A stretch of DNA of 64,000 nt from Clostridium_AW malenominatum (lineage in GTDB: Bacteria; Bacillota; Clostridia; Clostridiales; Clostridiaceae), in contig NZ_BAAACF010000001.1 of the NCBI RefSeq assembly GCF_039521365.1, positions 2,142,934 through 2,206,933 on the forward strand, given 5' to 3'. Numbering within the stretch: the stretch's first letter is position 1; each line of letters begins with the position of its first letter. The position numbers and the translations under genes are program-made. This document shows positions 45,004-54,279 of the stretch, one piece after another. A model generated the notes under the pieces. The model was not told where the DNA came from, searched no databases, and saw only the letters and a list, made by a program, of their open reading frames with translations.

Positions 45004-45219
45004 TCACTCTCTAGTATATAATCCAAAAGAATTAGTATATGTATGAGTTTCTCCATTATTATAATTTACTTCTAGTTTTTGTCCACAAGAATAACTTTTT
45101 ATATTATGAATTTTGTCCCATTCTAAATCTTCACCAAACATTACTTCTAAAATACTTGAGTCCATCTTTTGTGTTATATCACCATCTATCCAGTCTATTG
45201 GTATTACTTCCTTGCTCAT
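45004..45219 (-). CDS. Uncharacterised 71-residue protein heading the cassette
   Basis: An acidic soluble protein (IDWIDGDITQKMDSSILEVMFGEDLEW, then QKLEVNYNNGETHTYTN). Not recognised. GGGAGGAAATGAAAGG precedes the ATG. It is followed on the same strand by the membrane protein and 147-residue genes. The promoter sequence upstream (about 45246-45286) is nearly the same as that before the paralogue at 63814. Confidence 0.6.
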   Translation of the reverse strand: MSKEVIPIDWIDGDITQKMDSSILEVMFGEDLEWDKIHNIKSYSCGQKLEVNYNNGETHTYTNSFGLYTRE

Positions 45220-45245
45220 CCTTTCATTTCCTCCCTTGTTTTTTT

Positions 45246-45286
45246 CTCTCTAATTATATTATACCATGCATAGTATATATTTTTTA
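45246..45286 (-). promoter_or_regulatory. Promoter region shared with the 62.8-kb paralogue
   Basis: On the minus strand it reads ATATACTATGCATGGTATAAT, the last six bases being a good -10 box. Almost the same sequence lies at about 63848-63888 before the second family member, preserved although the intervening genes differ. Confidence 0.55.
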
Positions 45287-45467
45287 TGATTTTAACTTTA
45301 CAAACCATTCCCAGTCTTTGCAATAATATACATAGTTTGTTAATATATAAGTATGAATCAAATAAAATGAGCATAGTCTGTATTTGTAGTTAAGATAGAC
45401 GGCTTATAAATTCAGCCAAAACAAATAGATATTACGAATTAATATCAAAATATTGGAGGGAAATCCC

Positions 45468-45734
45468 GTGAGTCGTGATGAAAAATTCATTAAAAGCTGG
45501 GAAAAAGAAAGAGGCAAAGGGAAATTTAAATATATGCTAGCTAGTTTTATAAAATTTATATTAGCATATTGGGCAACTATCATAATTATAATTGTTGTCC
45601 AAGGAGATGATTTTCAAAGATTAATAAAATACTTACCTATATTCTTTGGGTGTTTAATAGGATTTACAGTTATGTTACCTTTAAATTGGAATAGGAATGA
45701 AGAAAAATATAAACAACTTTTAAGTGATGAATAA
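45468..45734 (+). CDS. Small membrane protein, two helices
   Basis: About 88 residues: a charged N-terminus (SRDEKFIKSWEKERGKGKFKYM), then two membrane helices (about 24-44 and 51-72). GTG 45468 is 8 nt after GGAGG. Not recognised. Same strand and 100 bp before another membrane protein. Confidence 0.6.
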   Translation: MSRDEKFIKSWEKERGKGKFKYMLASFIKFILAYWATIIIIIVVQGDDFQRLIKYLPIFFGCLIGFTVMLPLNWNRNEEKYKQLLSDE

Positions 45735-45838
45735 CATGCTTCGATTTTGATAGTACACATTTTTCTTAAATTTAGTTAGAACAGTAGAGTAATGTGACAT
45801 AACTATTTTAATTGATACAGTTAAAAGGAGGAATCGAT

Positions 45839-46342
45839 ATGTCATTGAAAATGAACAATAAATTTAAGTTAACTATACTAGTCTTTTTACCCTTTATAAT
45901 AGGTTTTTCTATTGAGAGATTATTAACAGTGGGTATTACAGGAGACAATCAGTTATATTTAAATTTAAGCAGTATTTTATTGTCTCTGTGGATATATGGT
46001 GGTGGAATAGTATTCTGGTTTTGTGTGGGAAGAATGTTCGGAAATTTAAATATGTCTACGGTAAAAAGCTTTATTTTAGGTAATATTGCGTGGGGCATTT
46101 CATTTATCTTATACACTTGGCAATTTAAGTTGGTGGATGATAGCAGTAGGAATCTTTTTATATCAGCCATATCTCAACATTACCCGCTAGGTTTCGTAAG
46201 TTTAGGGTCTAGCATAATAGGAATGTTTACAAGGCATTTAAAAGGAACTACAGTGATCTTAATTGCTTATTTCTTAATGCTTATGGTATTTAGCCTAGGT
46301 TTTATATCTACAGTTCGCTCAAAAATAATAAAGCCTAATTAG
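45839..46342 (+). CDS. Uncharacterised five-helix membrane protein
   Basis: About 167 residues with five hydrophobic segments (about 12-30, 45-66, 80-98, 115-135, 140-158). ATG 45839 follows AAAAGGAGG at 7 nt. Not recognised. It lies just before the trailer of CRISPR array 2 and is transcribed away from the cas operon. Confidence 0.6.
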   Translation: MSLKMNNKFKLTILVFLPFIIGFSIERLLTVGITGDNQLYLNLSSILLSLWIYGGGIVFWFCVGRMFGNLNMSTVKSFILGNIAWGISFILYTWQFKLVDDSSRNLFISAISQHYPLGFVSLGSSIIGMFTRHLKGTTVILIAYFLMLMVFSLGFISTVRSKIIKPN

Positions 46343-46510
46343 TTTAAGTTAAAATAAAAGTAACATTTGATAATGCTCTATTCTTCTTAGAAGACGGAAA
46401 AGGAATTCAAAAGCGTGTCTATTTTACTTCATTCAGCTGGGAAAAGTGTTGATCTTTTGTGTAAAAATCTCTTGTCTATTAATCTATCAAATCTATTTGT
46501 GAAACTTAAA

Positions 46511-46573
46511 AGAGCTAAGTATATAATGGTAGGAGCGCCTTTTTCGAAGCGACGTCATTATATACTTAGCTCT
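46511..46573 (-). repeat. Long hairpin element, copy 3 of 3
   Basis: A perfect 18-bp stem (AGAGCTAAGTATATAATG and its complement) with a loop containing CTTTTTCGAAGCGACGTC. It lies 157 bp beyond the distal end of array 2 in the direction of array transcription and ends in CTCTTTTAAG, so it could terminate the precursor crRNA. The gene-free interval 46343-46729 otherwise matches 40228-40481. Confidence 0.78.
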
Positions 46574-46729
46574 CTATTTGAGAAACCAATTTAGTTAGAT
46601 GATCAGTTTTTTAAATATTACAGAAATCTCCTAAAATGAAATACTAAACATATATTTATTCACTGTAACTCCTTTTCCTTTTCTCGAAGGAGGAAGCGAT
46701 TCACACCAAATCAAAAATTTTGGTTCTCT

Positions 46730-47543
46730 GATTAAATACATCCTATGTTAAGGTTCAAGCATATGGGTTTCCTTGCCAAGATATTTCTGTAGCTATTTAA
46801 ATACATCCTATGTTAAGGTTCAAGTAAATCCAACATCGCTTTGCACACAGGCAAGAATGCATTTAAATACATCCTATGTTAAGGTTCAAGCATCTCCTTT
46901 TCTCACCATGCTACCTTCACATATAATTTAAATACATCCTATGTTAAGGTTCAAGAGAATAAATAAGTACTAATAGGGTAAGGTCTATAAATTTAAATAC
47001 ATCCTATGTTAAGGTTCAAGGGGAAGAGGAAACGTGGGAACCAGATTATTTAGAATTTAAATACATCCTATGTTAAGGTTCAAGCACTTGCAGTTAGAAC
47101 AGATGCTTTAACCGAGGGTGATTTAAATACATCCTATGTTAAGGTTCAAGTTCAGATACGCTGCTGTTTATCAAGTTAGACTTTATTTAAATACATCCTA
47201 TGTTAAGGTTCAAGTTCCAGAACCATATTGATATACATAACCAACTACTATATTTAAATACATCCTATGTTAAGGTTCAAGTTTTTACCTTTTATCTTCT
47301 TTTCAAATTCTTCTCTATTTAAATACATCCTATGTTAAGGTTCAAGTAATGCTTTAAAGAATTTAATAGTAAACAATAGATTATTTAAATACATCCTATG
47401 TTAAGGTTCAAGTTAATAACGGTTTTCTTATATCTTCCGCTATGCATATTTAAATACATCCTATGTTAAGGTTCAAGGGTTAATTCTATTTTATCAGCCT
47501 TGTTGGTAGTATTATTTAAATACATCCTATGTTAAGGTTCAAG
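46730..47543 (-). CRISPR. CRISPR array 2: 13 repeats, 12 spacers
   Basis: Repeats have core ATACATCCTATGTTAAGGTT and end CAAG, against CAAC in arrays 1 and 3. In crRNA orientation the repeat thus begins CTTGAACC rather than GTTGAACC. Spacers are about 34-37 nt. The distal repeat (46730) begins GATTAAATAC, slightly degenerate. The leader adjoins the right end and abuts cas2, so the array is read on the minus strand, downstream of the cas operon. Confidence 0.96.
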
Positions 47544-47727
47544 CACTGTAAAATAGGCCTTCTTTATTTCTATAACATCATATAACTCTATGTATTTACT
47601 ACATTTCGCGAGATTTTTCCCAGGCATTTTCATATAATATAACTTTCAGAGAGAAACTCAATATAAAACATTGATATATATAGCTTTATGTAAGTTTTAT
47701 TTATAAATTCACTTGGGAAAATTTTTA
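47544..47727 (-). promoter_or_regulatory. Leader of CRISPR array 2
   Basis: It starts CACTGTAAAATAGGCC and ends CACTTGGGAAAATTTTT, aligning end to end with the array 1 leader. It runs to the cas2 stop codon, leaving no other space between array and operon. Confidence 0.78.
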
Positions 47728-48015
47728 TAATATAAGATCTTCTCCTGTATTGTTTTGTCTGTTTCCTAGTACCTCTTCACCATAAACATTATTATTCATT
47801 AACTTTATAATGCATATAAAGTCTTCATTTTCATCTATTATTTTATTTAAGTCCTTCTTTAATAATATAAGTTTAGATGGCGTTAGCTCTCCTCTAAACA
47901 CAGATTTTTGAAAGTGAGATAAATATTTTTTACATACTTTAAACACTTTGTTGACTCTTTTTTCTTTAACATCATAAAAAAGAAAAGCATAATTATAATT
48001 TAAATTTTTACTCAT
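47725..48015 (-). CDS. cas2: Cas2, adaptation protein
   Basis: 96 residues, family length. The ferredoxin-like fold starts with YNYAFLFYDVKEKRVNKVFKVCKKYL, where the Asp of YDV is the conserved metal residue, followed by SVFRGELTPSKLILLKKDL. It forms the integrase complex with Cas1. The ATG abuts the cas1 stop. The long acidic C-terminal tail is common in I-B Cas2. Confidence 0.95.
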   Translation of the reverse strand: MSKNLNYNYAFLFYDVKEKRVNKVFKVCKKYLSHFQKSVFRGELTPSKLILLKKDLNKIIDENEDFICIIKLMNNNVYGEEVLGNRQNNTGEDLIL

Positions 48016-49014
48016 TTACATTTTCTCCTTTAAGCTGAAAGGTTTAAATTCTTTATCTTCTAATACAAATTTTATAAGCTTATAGCAATCTAGTTTTATG
48101 GCAGCCCTATAGCTTATCTTTCTTTTAAGTTTTTCATGAAGAAATATATTATCTAGCCTTTCTTCAAAGGCAGTAATAAATATCTTTCTACCTTCTTCAT
48201 TTAATAAACAATAGTTAAGATTCTTATCAAAGTGCTTTCCTACCTGTAGCCTTTTATTGTTAACTAATTCAAATATGGTTTTATAAACTAATATTGGCTT
48301 AAAAGCTTCACTTATGTCTAAACTTAGAGAAAATCTACCTTCTGATGGTTCATGAAGAAAGCTAATCCTTTGATCTAAATGAGTATAATATATAGCAGTT
48401 ATTGTTTTTCCATACAACAAGGTGTTTCCAAAGGAAATAAGCGCATTTATAGGATTATCTGGTGGACGTTTTACCCTCTTATTCATAACAAAATCCTCTG
48501 GAAGTATATTCTTAAACTCTCCATAAAATCTTTGCCAAGCTTCACCCTCCACTTGCATTATCTGTTTAATATCATTGGCCTTATTTAAATTTATTTTCAT
48601 ATTGTTTTTTATCCAATCAATAGTTTCTTTTACTTCCTTTTTGCCGTGTTTATAATAATGATATAAAACCTCATATATATTTTCCCCTATGGCTTCTACT
48701 ATAGCTTTTGCCACTACTAACCTCTTAGTGTTGTAAACATCCACCTGTTTAACAAGTAATTTACCACTGTTATACTGATTTTTAGGATAAAAAGTGCCGC
48801 TATATCCCCCATAGTAATTAAAAAAATGCATTATTATATTATTTTGAGATAAAAAATCCAAAAGCTTAGTATTTATACTTATCTCTGACATACAGTAAAT
48901 TTCTTTTGTATTTTCTATTGGTATATAAACATTTTTATTGTCTTTTCTAAAACATAAAGAATTATCTTTTCTTGTAAGCTCCCCCATAGAGGTTATATAT
49001 CTAGTACTCCCCAT
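48016..49014 (-). CDS. cas1: Cas1, CRISPR integrase
   Basis: 332 residues. It begins MGSTRYITSMGELTRKDNSL, the classic type I-B start. Metal ligands are visible as Glu in QVEGEAWQRFYGEF, His in ISFLHEPSEGRFSL and Asp in SLDISEAFKP. I use ATG 49014, which lies 6 nt after AGGAGG (49021-49026); ATG 49020 directly follows that site and the frame further upstream is inside cas4. The ribosome binding site overlaps the cas4 stop, so translation is coupled. Confidence 0.96.
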   Translation of the reverse strand: MGSTRYITSMGELTRKDNSLCFRKDNKNVYIPIENTKEIYCMSEISINTKLLDFLSQNNIIMHFFNYYGGYSGTFYPKNQYNSGKLLVKQVDVYNTKRLVVAKAIVEAIGENIYEVLYHYYKHGKKEVKETIDWIKNNMKINLNKANDIKQIMQVEGEAWQRFYGEFKNILPEDFVMNKRVKRPPDNPINALISFGNTLLYGKTITAIYYTHLDQRISFLHEPSEGRFSLSLDISEAFKPILVYKTIFELVNNKRLQVGKHFDKNLNYCLLNEEGRKIFITAFEERLDNIFLHEKLKRKISYRAAIKLDCYKLIKFVLEDKEFKPFSLKEKM

Positions 49015-49024
49015 GGCCATCCTC

Positions 49025-49516
49025 CTAAATATAGCAATATTCAAAATATGCACACTTTTTACACTTAGGTTCGTTGATAACCTCTGGTGCATATTCTTGC
49101 AATAATAAATTTTCTATAGCCTTTGTTATTTCTTCTACTTTTAATAATTTTTCATCATCTAATTCTATAATAATTGTGCTTTTGCTTTTATTTTTTTCTA
49201 CAAACTCAAGTTTACCTTTTCTCTCTATTCCTTTGTCCCTTAATACTTTTAAATATAATAATAATTGCCACTTAGCCGACTCTATATCTGCATCTGATTT
49301 TTTTACTTCCGTTAAATATTCTTTTGTAAGCTTGTCTATTTTTATGTTATCTATACTTATTTCTGTTTCCTTATTTTTTTCACTCTTAACCTCATGAATA
49401 GCTTTTCCTATTTTTACATCTTCACTATTATCTTCTAAATTAATTCTATTACCATGAAGCCAACATTGCCTTTTGCAATGGAAGTAATAGTTCATTAGTG
49501 TACCATTAACTTTCAT
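49025..49516 (-). CDS. cas4: Cas4, adaptation nuclease
   Basis: 163 residues. Iron-sulfur cysteines: one in YFHCKRQCWLHG and three in CKKCAYFEYCYI at the C-terminus. The PD-(D/E)XK core shows GKAIHE, DIESAKWQ and KLEFVEKNKSK. Cas4 trims prespacers and helps select PAM orientation. AGGAGG lies 5 nt before the ATG and overlaps the cas3 stop. Confidence 0.95.
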   Translation of the reverse strand: MKVNGTLMNYYFHCKRQCWLHGNRINLEDNSEDVKIGKAIHEVKSEKNKETEISIDNIKIDKLTKEYLTEVKKSDADIESAKWQLLLYLKVLRDKGIERKGKLEFVEKNKSKSTIIIELDDEKLLKVEEITKAIENLLLQEYAPEVINEPKCKKCAYFEYCYI

Positions 49517-49524
49517 GTTACCTC

Positions 49525-52134
49525 CTATATAAAATCTCCAATACCTTTATTAAAATTTTCCCTATTAAATTTACCATTCAAAAAATAATTTTCTCCATTA
49601 GGTATATAATATATATCCCCAATCCTATCCTCATAAGTAAAGTCATTTTTATTTATTTTATACAAAAAATAATTTAATTTTGATGAAATTTCAGATAGTT
49701 TAACCTTCTTTTCTGCATAGCTTAATTTATTATTTTTTAATAAATCAATGTAGTCACTCCAAACTTTTTCTCCTTCTAAAATTTCACCATTTTCTAAATC
49801 TATTCTTCTATTTAAAAATACATTGTACTCATAACGTTCATCTATAAGCTTCATCCTCTCTTCCACTTCTCTGAAATTTAATTTGTTTATGCTATTGTTT
49901 ATAAACTCCTTAAAATTCTTATCATCATATTTATTTGCCTTCTTATTCAGTTCTTCTAGTACATAGCTATAAAATTCTTCAAAATTTTTATTAATAAGTA
50001 TTTCTCTTATATGCGTAGATCTTAGATTTATATTTTTTTCTTTTCTAACGTCATTTTTATAGATATTAGCTGCAGAGTCTAAATCAAAGAAATATACTTT
50101 GCACCCTGTTTTTTTACAAGAACGATTGATTCTTCCTAAAAATTGTTCCTCGGAGTCTAGCATAGATATATCCTTATATCCTATATCCATATCAATATCT
50201 ACACCTGCTTCTATTACTTGAGTAGCTACTAGTATAATGTTTTTATTGCTATGGATTTTATTAATAATAGCATTTCTATCTATGCTATTATCATCTCCTG
50301 TCATAAGCTCTATATCCTTCTTTTCACTATCCTCTAATAATTCATTATGCTCTTTTAGCTTATTGAAAAAATCCATAGCGCTTTTCTTTTTTATAAATTC
50401 TATTAATATGTTACCTTCTGTTTTCCTGGAACTTTCAATAACATGATCAAATAACTTATCTTGAATATCTGATTCAATTTCTAGTAATGAAAAATCTAAT
50501 TCTACCCTATTTTTAAATATAGGATTGGTAAAATATTTTTCCCTGTGGTTTATTAAATTTACTGTTTCGATTTCACTGTCTATAAGCTTATTTAAATTTG
50601 GTAATGTAGCTGACATTATTATAAACTTGATATTTAAAATCTCAGAATAATATTTTAAAAAAGTTATTATCTCTTTCCATATGCTATTTTTATAGCTTTG
50701 TATTTCATCCAATATTACAATGCTATTTGCCATTTGAACCAGTGGAAATAAGTTATCCTTGGAAGTTCCAAATAAATAATTAAATATACTTACATGGGTA
50801 GTTAAAACCATGGGGTAGTGCAAGAATTGTCTATGAAGAAGAGCTTCTTCATAATTTACATTTATAACATCACTATCTTCATTTTTATCTATTTCTTCTA
50901 TTTTCATTTCATTTTTTATTTTTGTTTTAATTGGTACAACGGAATTTATTATAGCTATATCTTCCATAACACTACTATTTTTAAAAATCTTTTCTAAAGT
51001 TTTAATATTTTGTTCCACCAAAGTATTAAATGGGTATACATAAAATATCTTATTTGCCTCTTTTGAATTTTCTATGGTTTTAAAGCTCAAGTTTAAACTT
51101 ACATTACTTTTACCACTTCCTGTTGGTGCCTCTAAATAAAATATATTTTTGTCTATGTTTTTAATAAAATTTTTCTCTGCATCAAGAAACATCTCATTTC
51201 TTAATATATTGATATTATCTACATCTTTAAAGTCTTGAATTTTACCATAACTTTCTTCTTCATACTTTCTTATACCCTTATAAATTTCTGTATCTTTAAA
51301 TACTTTATAGAATATTCCAATATCCTCTATTTCTCCAAAATCATCTATTTCTTTTTCATTTTTAAATTCGGAGGTGGAGTAGTAATCACAAGCTAATAAA
51401 ATAGAGGTTAAAAATCTTTCATAAATATAAAAACATATAGATATTTCATTGTTTTCTTTTTCGTATTCATCTAATGTCTTTTCAATTGAATTAAAGACTC
51501 TATCTAAAAGTTGATTTTTTTCATTAAATATTATTTTTTCATTATATGTTTTATTGAAAATTATCAGTTGTTCCGTATATAGTTTTTTTCCTTCTCCATC
51601 ACAATTTAAAAACTTTTCCCTAAACTCATTTAAACTATCTAACGCTCCATGATGTTTAGATATTATATAAGAGTTTATCACCATAAATAATCTTAAAATA
51701 TTTTGTTCGTTTTTAATTTCATGTTCTTTTATTTTATTAAAATATTGATTCATGTATATCAATGAAGAAAGCATGGAATGTTTTGAGTTATTTACTTCTA
51801 ATCCTTCATCCCCTTTAAATTCCTTATTATTCATTTTTACATATTGAAAATTACAATTAATCTTTCCTATATCATGCATATACACAGTATTAAGCATCAT
51901 TTCTTTATATAATTTTTTCCCTTTATCAGAAAGTTTACTTACTAATACATTTTCAAAATTTAAAAATACATTGTCTAATTTCTTTTTTTCAATGATTTTA
52001 TAGAAATATTTTAATGATAAATCAATATGCTCTTTCAATGTTTCTTTTTTATTTCCATCAATATGAGCATATATTTTTTCGCTATTTATTATAAATTTTT
52101 CTAAATCAAATTTCTCTACTCCATGAAAATACAT
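49525..52134 (-). CDS. cas3: Cas3, HD nuclease-helicase
   Basis: 869 residues. The N-terminal HD domain has KEHIDLSLKYF, YMHDIGKINCNFQ (about residue 86) and SKHHGALDS. The helicase has Walker A EAPTGSGKSNVSLN (about 340), a DExH variant ILDEIQSYKNSIW, motif III MSATLP and motif VI VATQVIEAGVDIDMD. It is recruited by Cascade to degrade target DNA. Its ribosome binding site lies just after a terminator-like hairpin (52161-52178), so its level may be set apart from that of the upstream Cascade genes. Confidence 0.96.
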   Translation of the reverse strand: MYFHGVEKFDLEKFIINSEKIYAHIDGNKKETLKEHIDLSLKYFYKIIEKKKLDNVFLNFENVLVSKLSDKGKKLYKEMMLNTVYMHDIGKINCNFQYVKMNNKEFKGDEGLEVNNSKHSMLSSLIYMNQYFNKIKEHEIKNEQNILRLFMVINSYIISKHHGALDSLNEFREKFLNCDGEGKKLYTEQLIIFNKTYNEKIIFNEKNQLLDRVFNSIEKTLDEYEKENNEISICFYIYERFLTSILLACDYYSTSEFKNEKEIDDFGEIEDIGIFYKVFKDTEIYKGIRKYEEESYGKIQDFKDVDNINILRNEMFLDAEKNFIKNIDKNIFYLEAPTGSGKSNVSLNLSFKTIENSKEANKIFYVYPFNTLVEQNIKTLEKIFKNSSVMEDIAIINSVVPIKTKIKNEMKIEEIDKNEDSDVINVNYEEALLHRQFLHYPMVLTTHVSIFNYLFGTSKDNLFPLVQMANSIVILDEIQSYKNSIWKEIITFLKYYSEILNIKFIIMSATLPNLNKLIDSEIETVNLINHREKYFTNPIFKNRVELDFSLLEIESDIQDKLFDHVIESSRKTEGNILIEFIKKKSAMDFFNKLKEHNELLEDSEKKDIELMTGDDNSIDRNAIINKIHSNKNIILVATQVIEAGVDIDMDIGYKDISMLDSEEQFLGRINRSCKKTGCKVYFFDLDSAANIYKNDVRKEKNINLRSTHIREILINKNFEEFYSYVLEELNKKANKYDDKNFKEFINNSINKLNFREVEERMKLIDERYEYNVFLNRRIDLENGEILEGEKVWSDYIDLLKNNKLSYAEKKVKLSEISSKLNYFLYKINKNDFTYEDRIGDIYYIPNGENYFLNGKFNRENFNKGIGDFI

Positions 52135-52160
52135 AACTACCTCCTATTTATTTAATAAAA

Positions 52161-52178
52161 AGGAGGGTTGACCCTCCT
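52161..52178 (-). terminator. Terminator-like hairpin inside the cas operon
   Basis: On the minus strand, AGGAGGG-TCAA-CCCTCCT is followed at once by TTTTTATT, four bases after the cas5 stop and upstream of cas3. The downstream cas3 Shine-Dalgarno TAGGAGGT could pair with the same CCCTCCT arm. Confidence 0.8.
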
Positions 52179-52182
52179 ACAT

Positions 52183-52935
52183 TTAAAAGAAAAATATTGT
52201 TTTTTCATTACATTTATACACTAATGAATCTTTTACACAATTCACCTTTGAATTAGTGTATATAAAGGTTCCTAAATTGTATTTGTTAGTTTCTTTATCT
52301 AAGGTTATTGGTAACATTTCTTCATATTTATATATGGGAACATATTCTTCATCCATATCATCAAAATCATCTTCATGTTCAATAAATTTAAAATTTTCCT
52401 TTATAAATAAACTGTCTATATTATATACATTTGTTGATTTTTCTACATTCTTAATAATATCTATATTTGTAATATTAGCTATGTGATCATTCTTTCCTAA
52501 ATAAGGTATATACTTAAACTTCAACTTTTTCATTCTCTCTGCTAATTCCTTCTCAATTTCTCCCTGAATAAGTATATATATATCCCATTTAGGTTCTTCT
52601 AGCCATTGTTCCTTTACTATAAGGTTTCCCCCTTGCTCTTTTGAAGCGTAACCTACAGAGTTATTAAAAACTTGAATCTTTTTAGGTATATACCCTTTAT
52701 CATTTCTAGGCACTATACCTAGCTTAATATCTTTAAGATTCTCATAAAATTCAGGATATACTTGATTTTTATTCTGCTGCTGATCATTGTAACCTTTATA
52801 CCCATTTATAGCTCCTAATATCCCAAGTAAAGCTACTTTATGAATATTACCATAAGTGAAATAATAATAGGTATTCACATCAGGCTTCTTAAAAAAAGCT
52901 GTCCTCCCACTTAAAGTAAATTTTAAAGCATCCAT
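52183..52935 (-). CDS. cas5b: Cas5, Cascade subunit (I-B type)
   Basis: 250 residues. The start LKFTLSGRTAFFKKPDVNTYYYFTYGNIHKVALLGILGAINGYKGY shows the Cas5 N-terminal RAMP strand and the conserved helix. Cas5 caps the crRNA 5' tag. The ATG follows GAGGTG and lies 2 bp after the cas7 stop. Confidence 0.92.
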   Translation of the reverse strand: MDALKFTLSGRTAFFKKPDVNTYYYFTYGNIHKVALLGILGAINGYKGYNDQQQNKNQVYPEFYENLKDIKLGIVPRNDKGYIPKKIQVFNNSVGYASKEQGGNLIVKEQWLEEPKWDIYILIQGEIEKELAERMKKLKFKYIPYLGKNDHIANITNIDIIKNVEKSTNVYNIDSLFIKENFKFIEHEDDFDDMDEEYVPIYKYEEMLPITLDKETNKYNLGTFIYTNSKVNCVKDSLVYKCNEKTIFFF

Positions 52936-52937
52936 TC

Positions 52938-53888
52938 TTACACCTCTTCTTTAGTAAAAATGTTAAACTTCTTAGCTTTCTCTATATTCGCTAAAACTTC
53001 TATGGTATATGGATTATAGTATATTTCTACATTATAAATTCTATCTTTTAGTGTATTTAGTAATTCATCACATTTTAAGGTTATGGTACTCTTATTATCA
53101 TCCTTCTCAAAATCTATATATTGAGATAAATCAGGTAAATATAAATCAGATTCTGTTTCTACAAATAAAGCAAATTCATTTTCGCATCCAATTTTTGAAT
53201 TGGTACTATATGATGTAGCTGCTACCATTGAAGCTTCTTTAAATTTTTTATAATCTTCTTCTGTATAACCTTCTGTTACTCCTAGTTCCTTAAATTGATC
53301 ATATGTAGATGGGTTTATAGCAAAAGGATAAAAGTAATGCGCCTCGTTACTAACTATTTTAGTTCCTAAAGTAGATGATTTAGCATCTTCCTCTTCATTT
53401 TTCCCTTCCTTTTTTGCTGCATCTCTAAAAGGTGAAAGAATTTGTTGTTCTTCTGCGTTAGTTTCATCATATCTATTAAATCCCTGTCCAATTTGAACTG
53501 CTCCAGTTATGGAAATGTTATTTCCTTCCTCAGCAAAAGTAGCACCAAAGTTTTTAACGTCTATAGCACTAAATAAATTTAATAAAATTTTTTTACTATC
53601 TTTATTTTTCTTTAAATCTTCTTCATTAAAAATATATTCATATCTTTCTTTCAAGGATCTTGGTAAAAGTTCAATTTCCCCCTTTTTATTTTCTTGTAGT
53701 CTTACAGATTTTATATATAAAACCTTTTCTCCTTGCTGCTCCCACATCTTCTTCATAGGATATTTAAATGCTTTGTCGCTTCCAAACACGTCTCCCGCTG
53801 ATGTTGTTTTAGGATATCCAGTAAAATCTGCATTCCAATTGCTCATCCTTGAAGCTATCCCCAACACTCCATATACTCTCTTATTCAT
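52938..53888 (-). CDS. cas7b: Cas7, Cascade backbone (Csh2-like)
   Basis: 316 residues. The RAMP-type N-terminus is KRVYGVLGIASRMSNWNADFTGYPKTT, followed by FSAIDVKNFGATFAEEGNNISITGAVQIGQGFNRY and a C-terminal half rich in Asp/Glu. Multiple copies coat the crRNA spacer. I use ATG 53888, 9 nt after AAGGAGG; the frame upstream of it lies within cas8b. It directly follows the cas8b stop. Confidence 0.94.
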   Translation of the reverse strand: MNKRVYGVLGIASRMSNWNADFTGYPKTTSAGDVFGSDKAFKYPMKKMWEQQGEKVLYIKSVRLQENKKGEIELLPRSLKERYEYIFNEEDLKKNKDSKKILLNLFSAIDVKNFGATFAEEGNNISITGAVQIGQGFNRYDETNAEEQQILSPFRDAAKKEGKNEEEDAKSSTLGTKIVSNEAHYFYPFAINPSTYDQFKELGVTEGYTEEDYKKFKEASMVAATSYSTNSKIGCENEFALFVETESDLYLPDLSQYIDFEKDDNKSTITLKCDELLNTLKDRIYNVEIYYNPYTIEVLANIEKAKKFNIFTKEEV

Positions 53889-53889
53889 T

Positions 53890-54279
53890 TTATTTTTCCT
53901 CCTTCTCTGACTTCTCATATATTAAACTGCTATGTAAGTATCCCGCTATGATTAAATCTTCTTCAATTTTTGTTTCTGGTTCATAAGCTGAAACCATGGC
54001 AAACAAATTTCTAAACCTTCTATTTGAAGTATTTATTGTGTAATTGTATTTCTTATACATTCTTCTTAATTCATCTTTTATTCTTTCATCTGATTTTGCA
54101 TTAATAATTGGATTAGCAAGAGAATGTACTTTGTTTTTTCCCTTACTTAATGAAATAAAATAATTAACCAATTGCCCTACGGCAAAGTAGTATTCTTTAT
54201 CATTTTCTATAAATTCCGTGTCATTTTTATTTATTTTTTCTCTTAATGAATTTTTCACATCCATTAAAACATCTGCCAT
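53890..54279 (-). CDS. cas11b: Cas11 small subunit from an internal start in cas8b
   Basis: In frame with cas8b codon 444, an ATG at 54279 is preceded at 7 nt by AAGGAGG (54287-54293). The product would be 129 residues, MADVLMDVKNSLREKINKND to the cas8b C-terminus, mostly helical. Independent translation of Cas11 from within cas8 genes is known for types I-B, I-C and I-D. No stand-alone small-subunit gene is present in the operon, which fits. Expression here is inferred. Confidence 0.75.
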   Translation of the reverse strand: MADVLMDVKNSLREKINKNDTEFIENDKEYYFAVGQLVNYFISLSKGKNKVHSLANPIINAKSDERIKDELRRMYKKYNYTINTSNRRFRNLFAMVSAYEPETKIEEDLIIAGYLHSSLIYEKSEKEEK

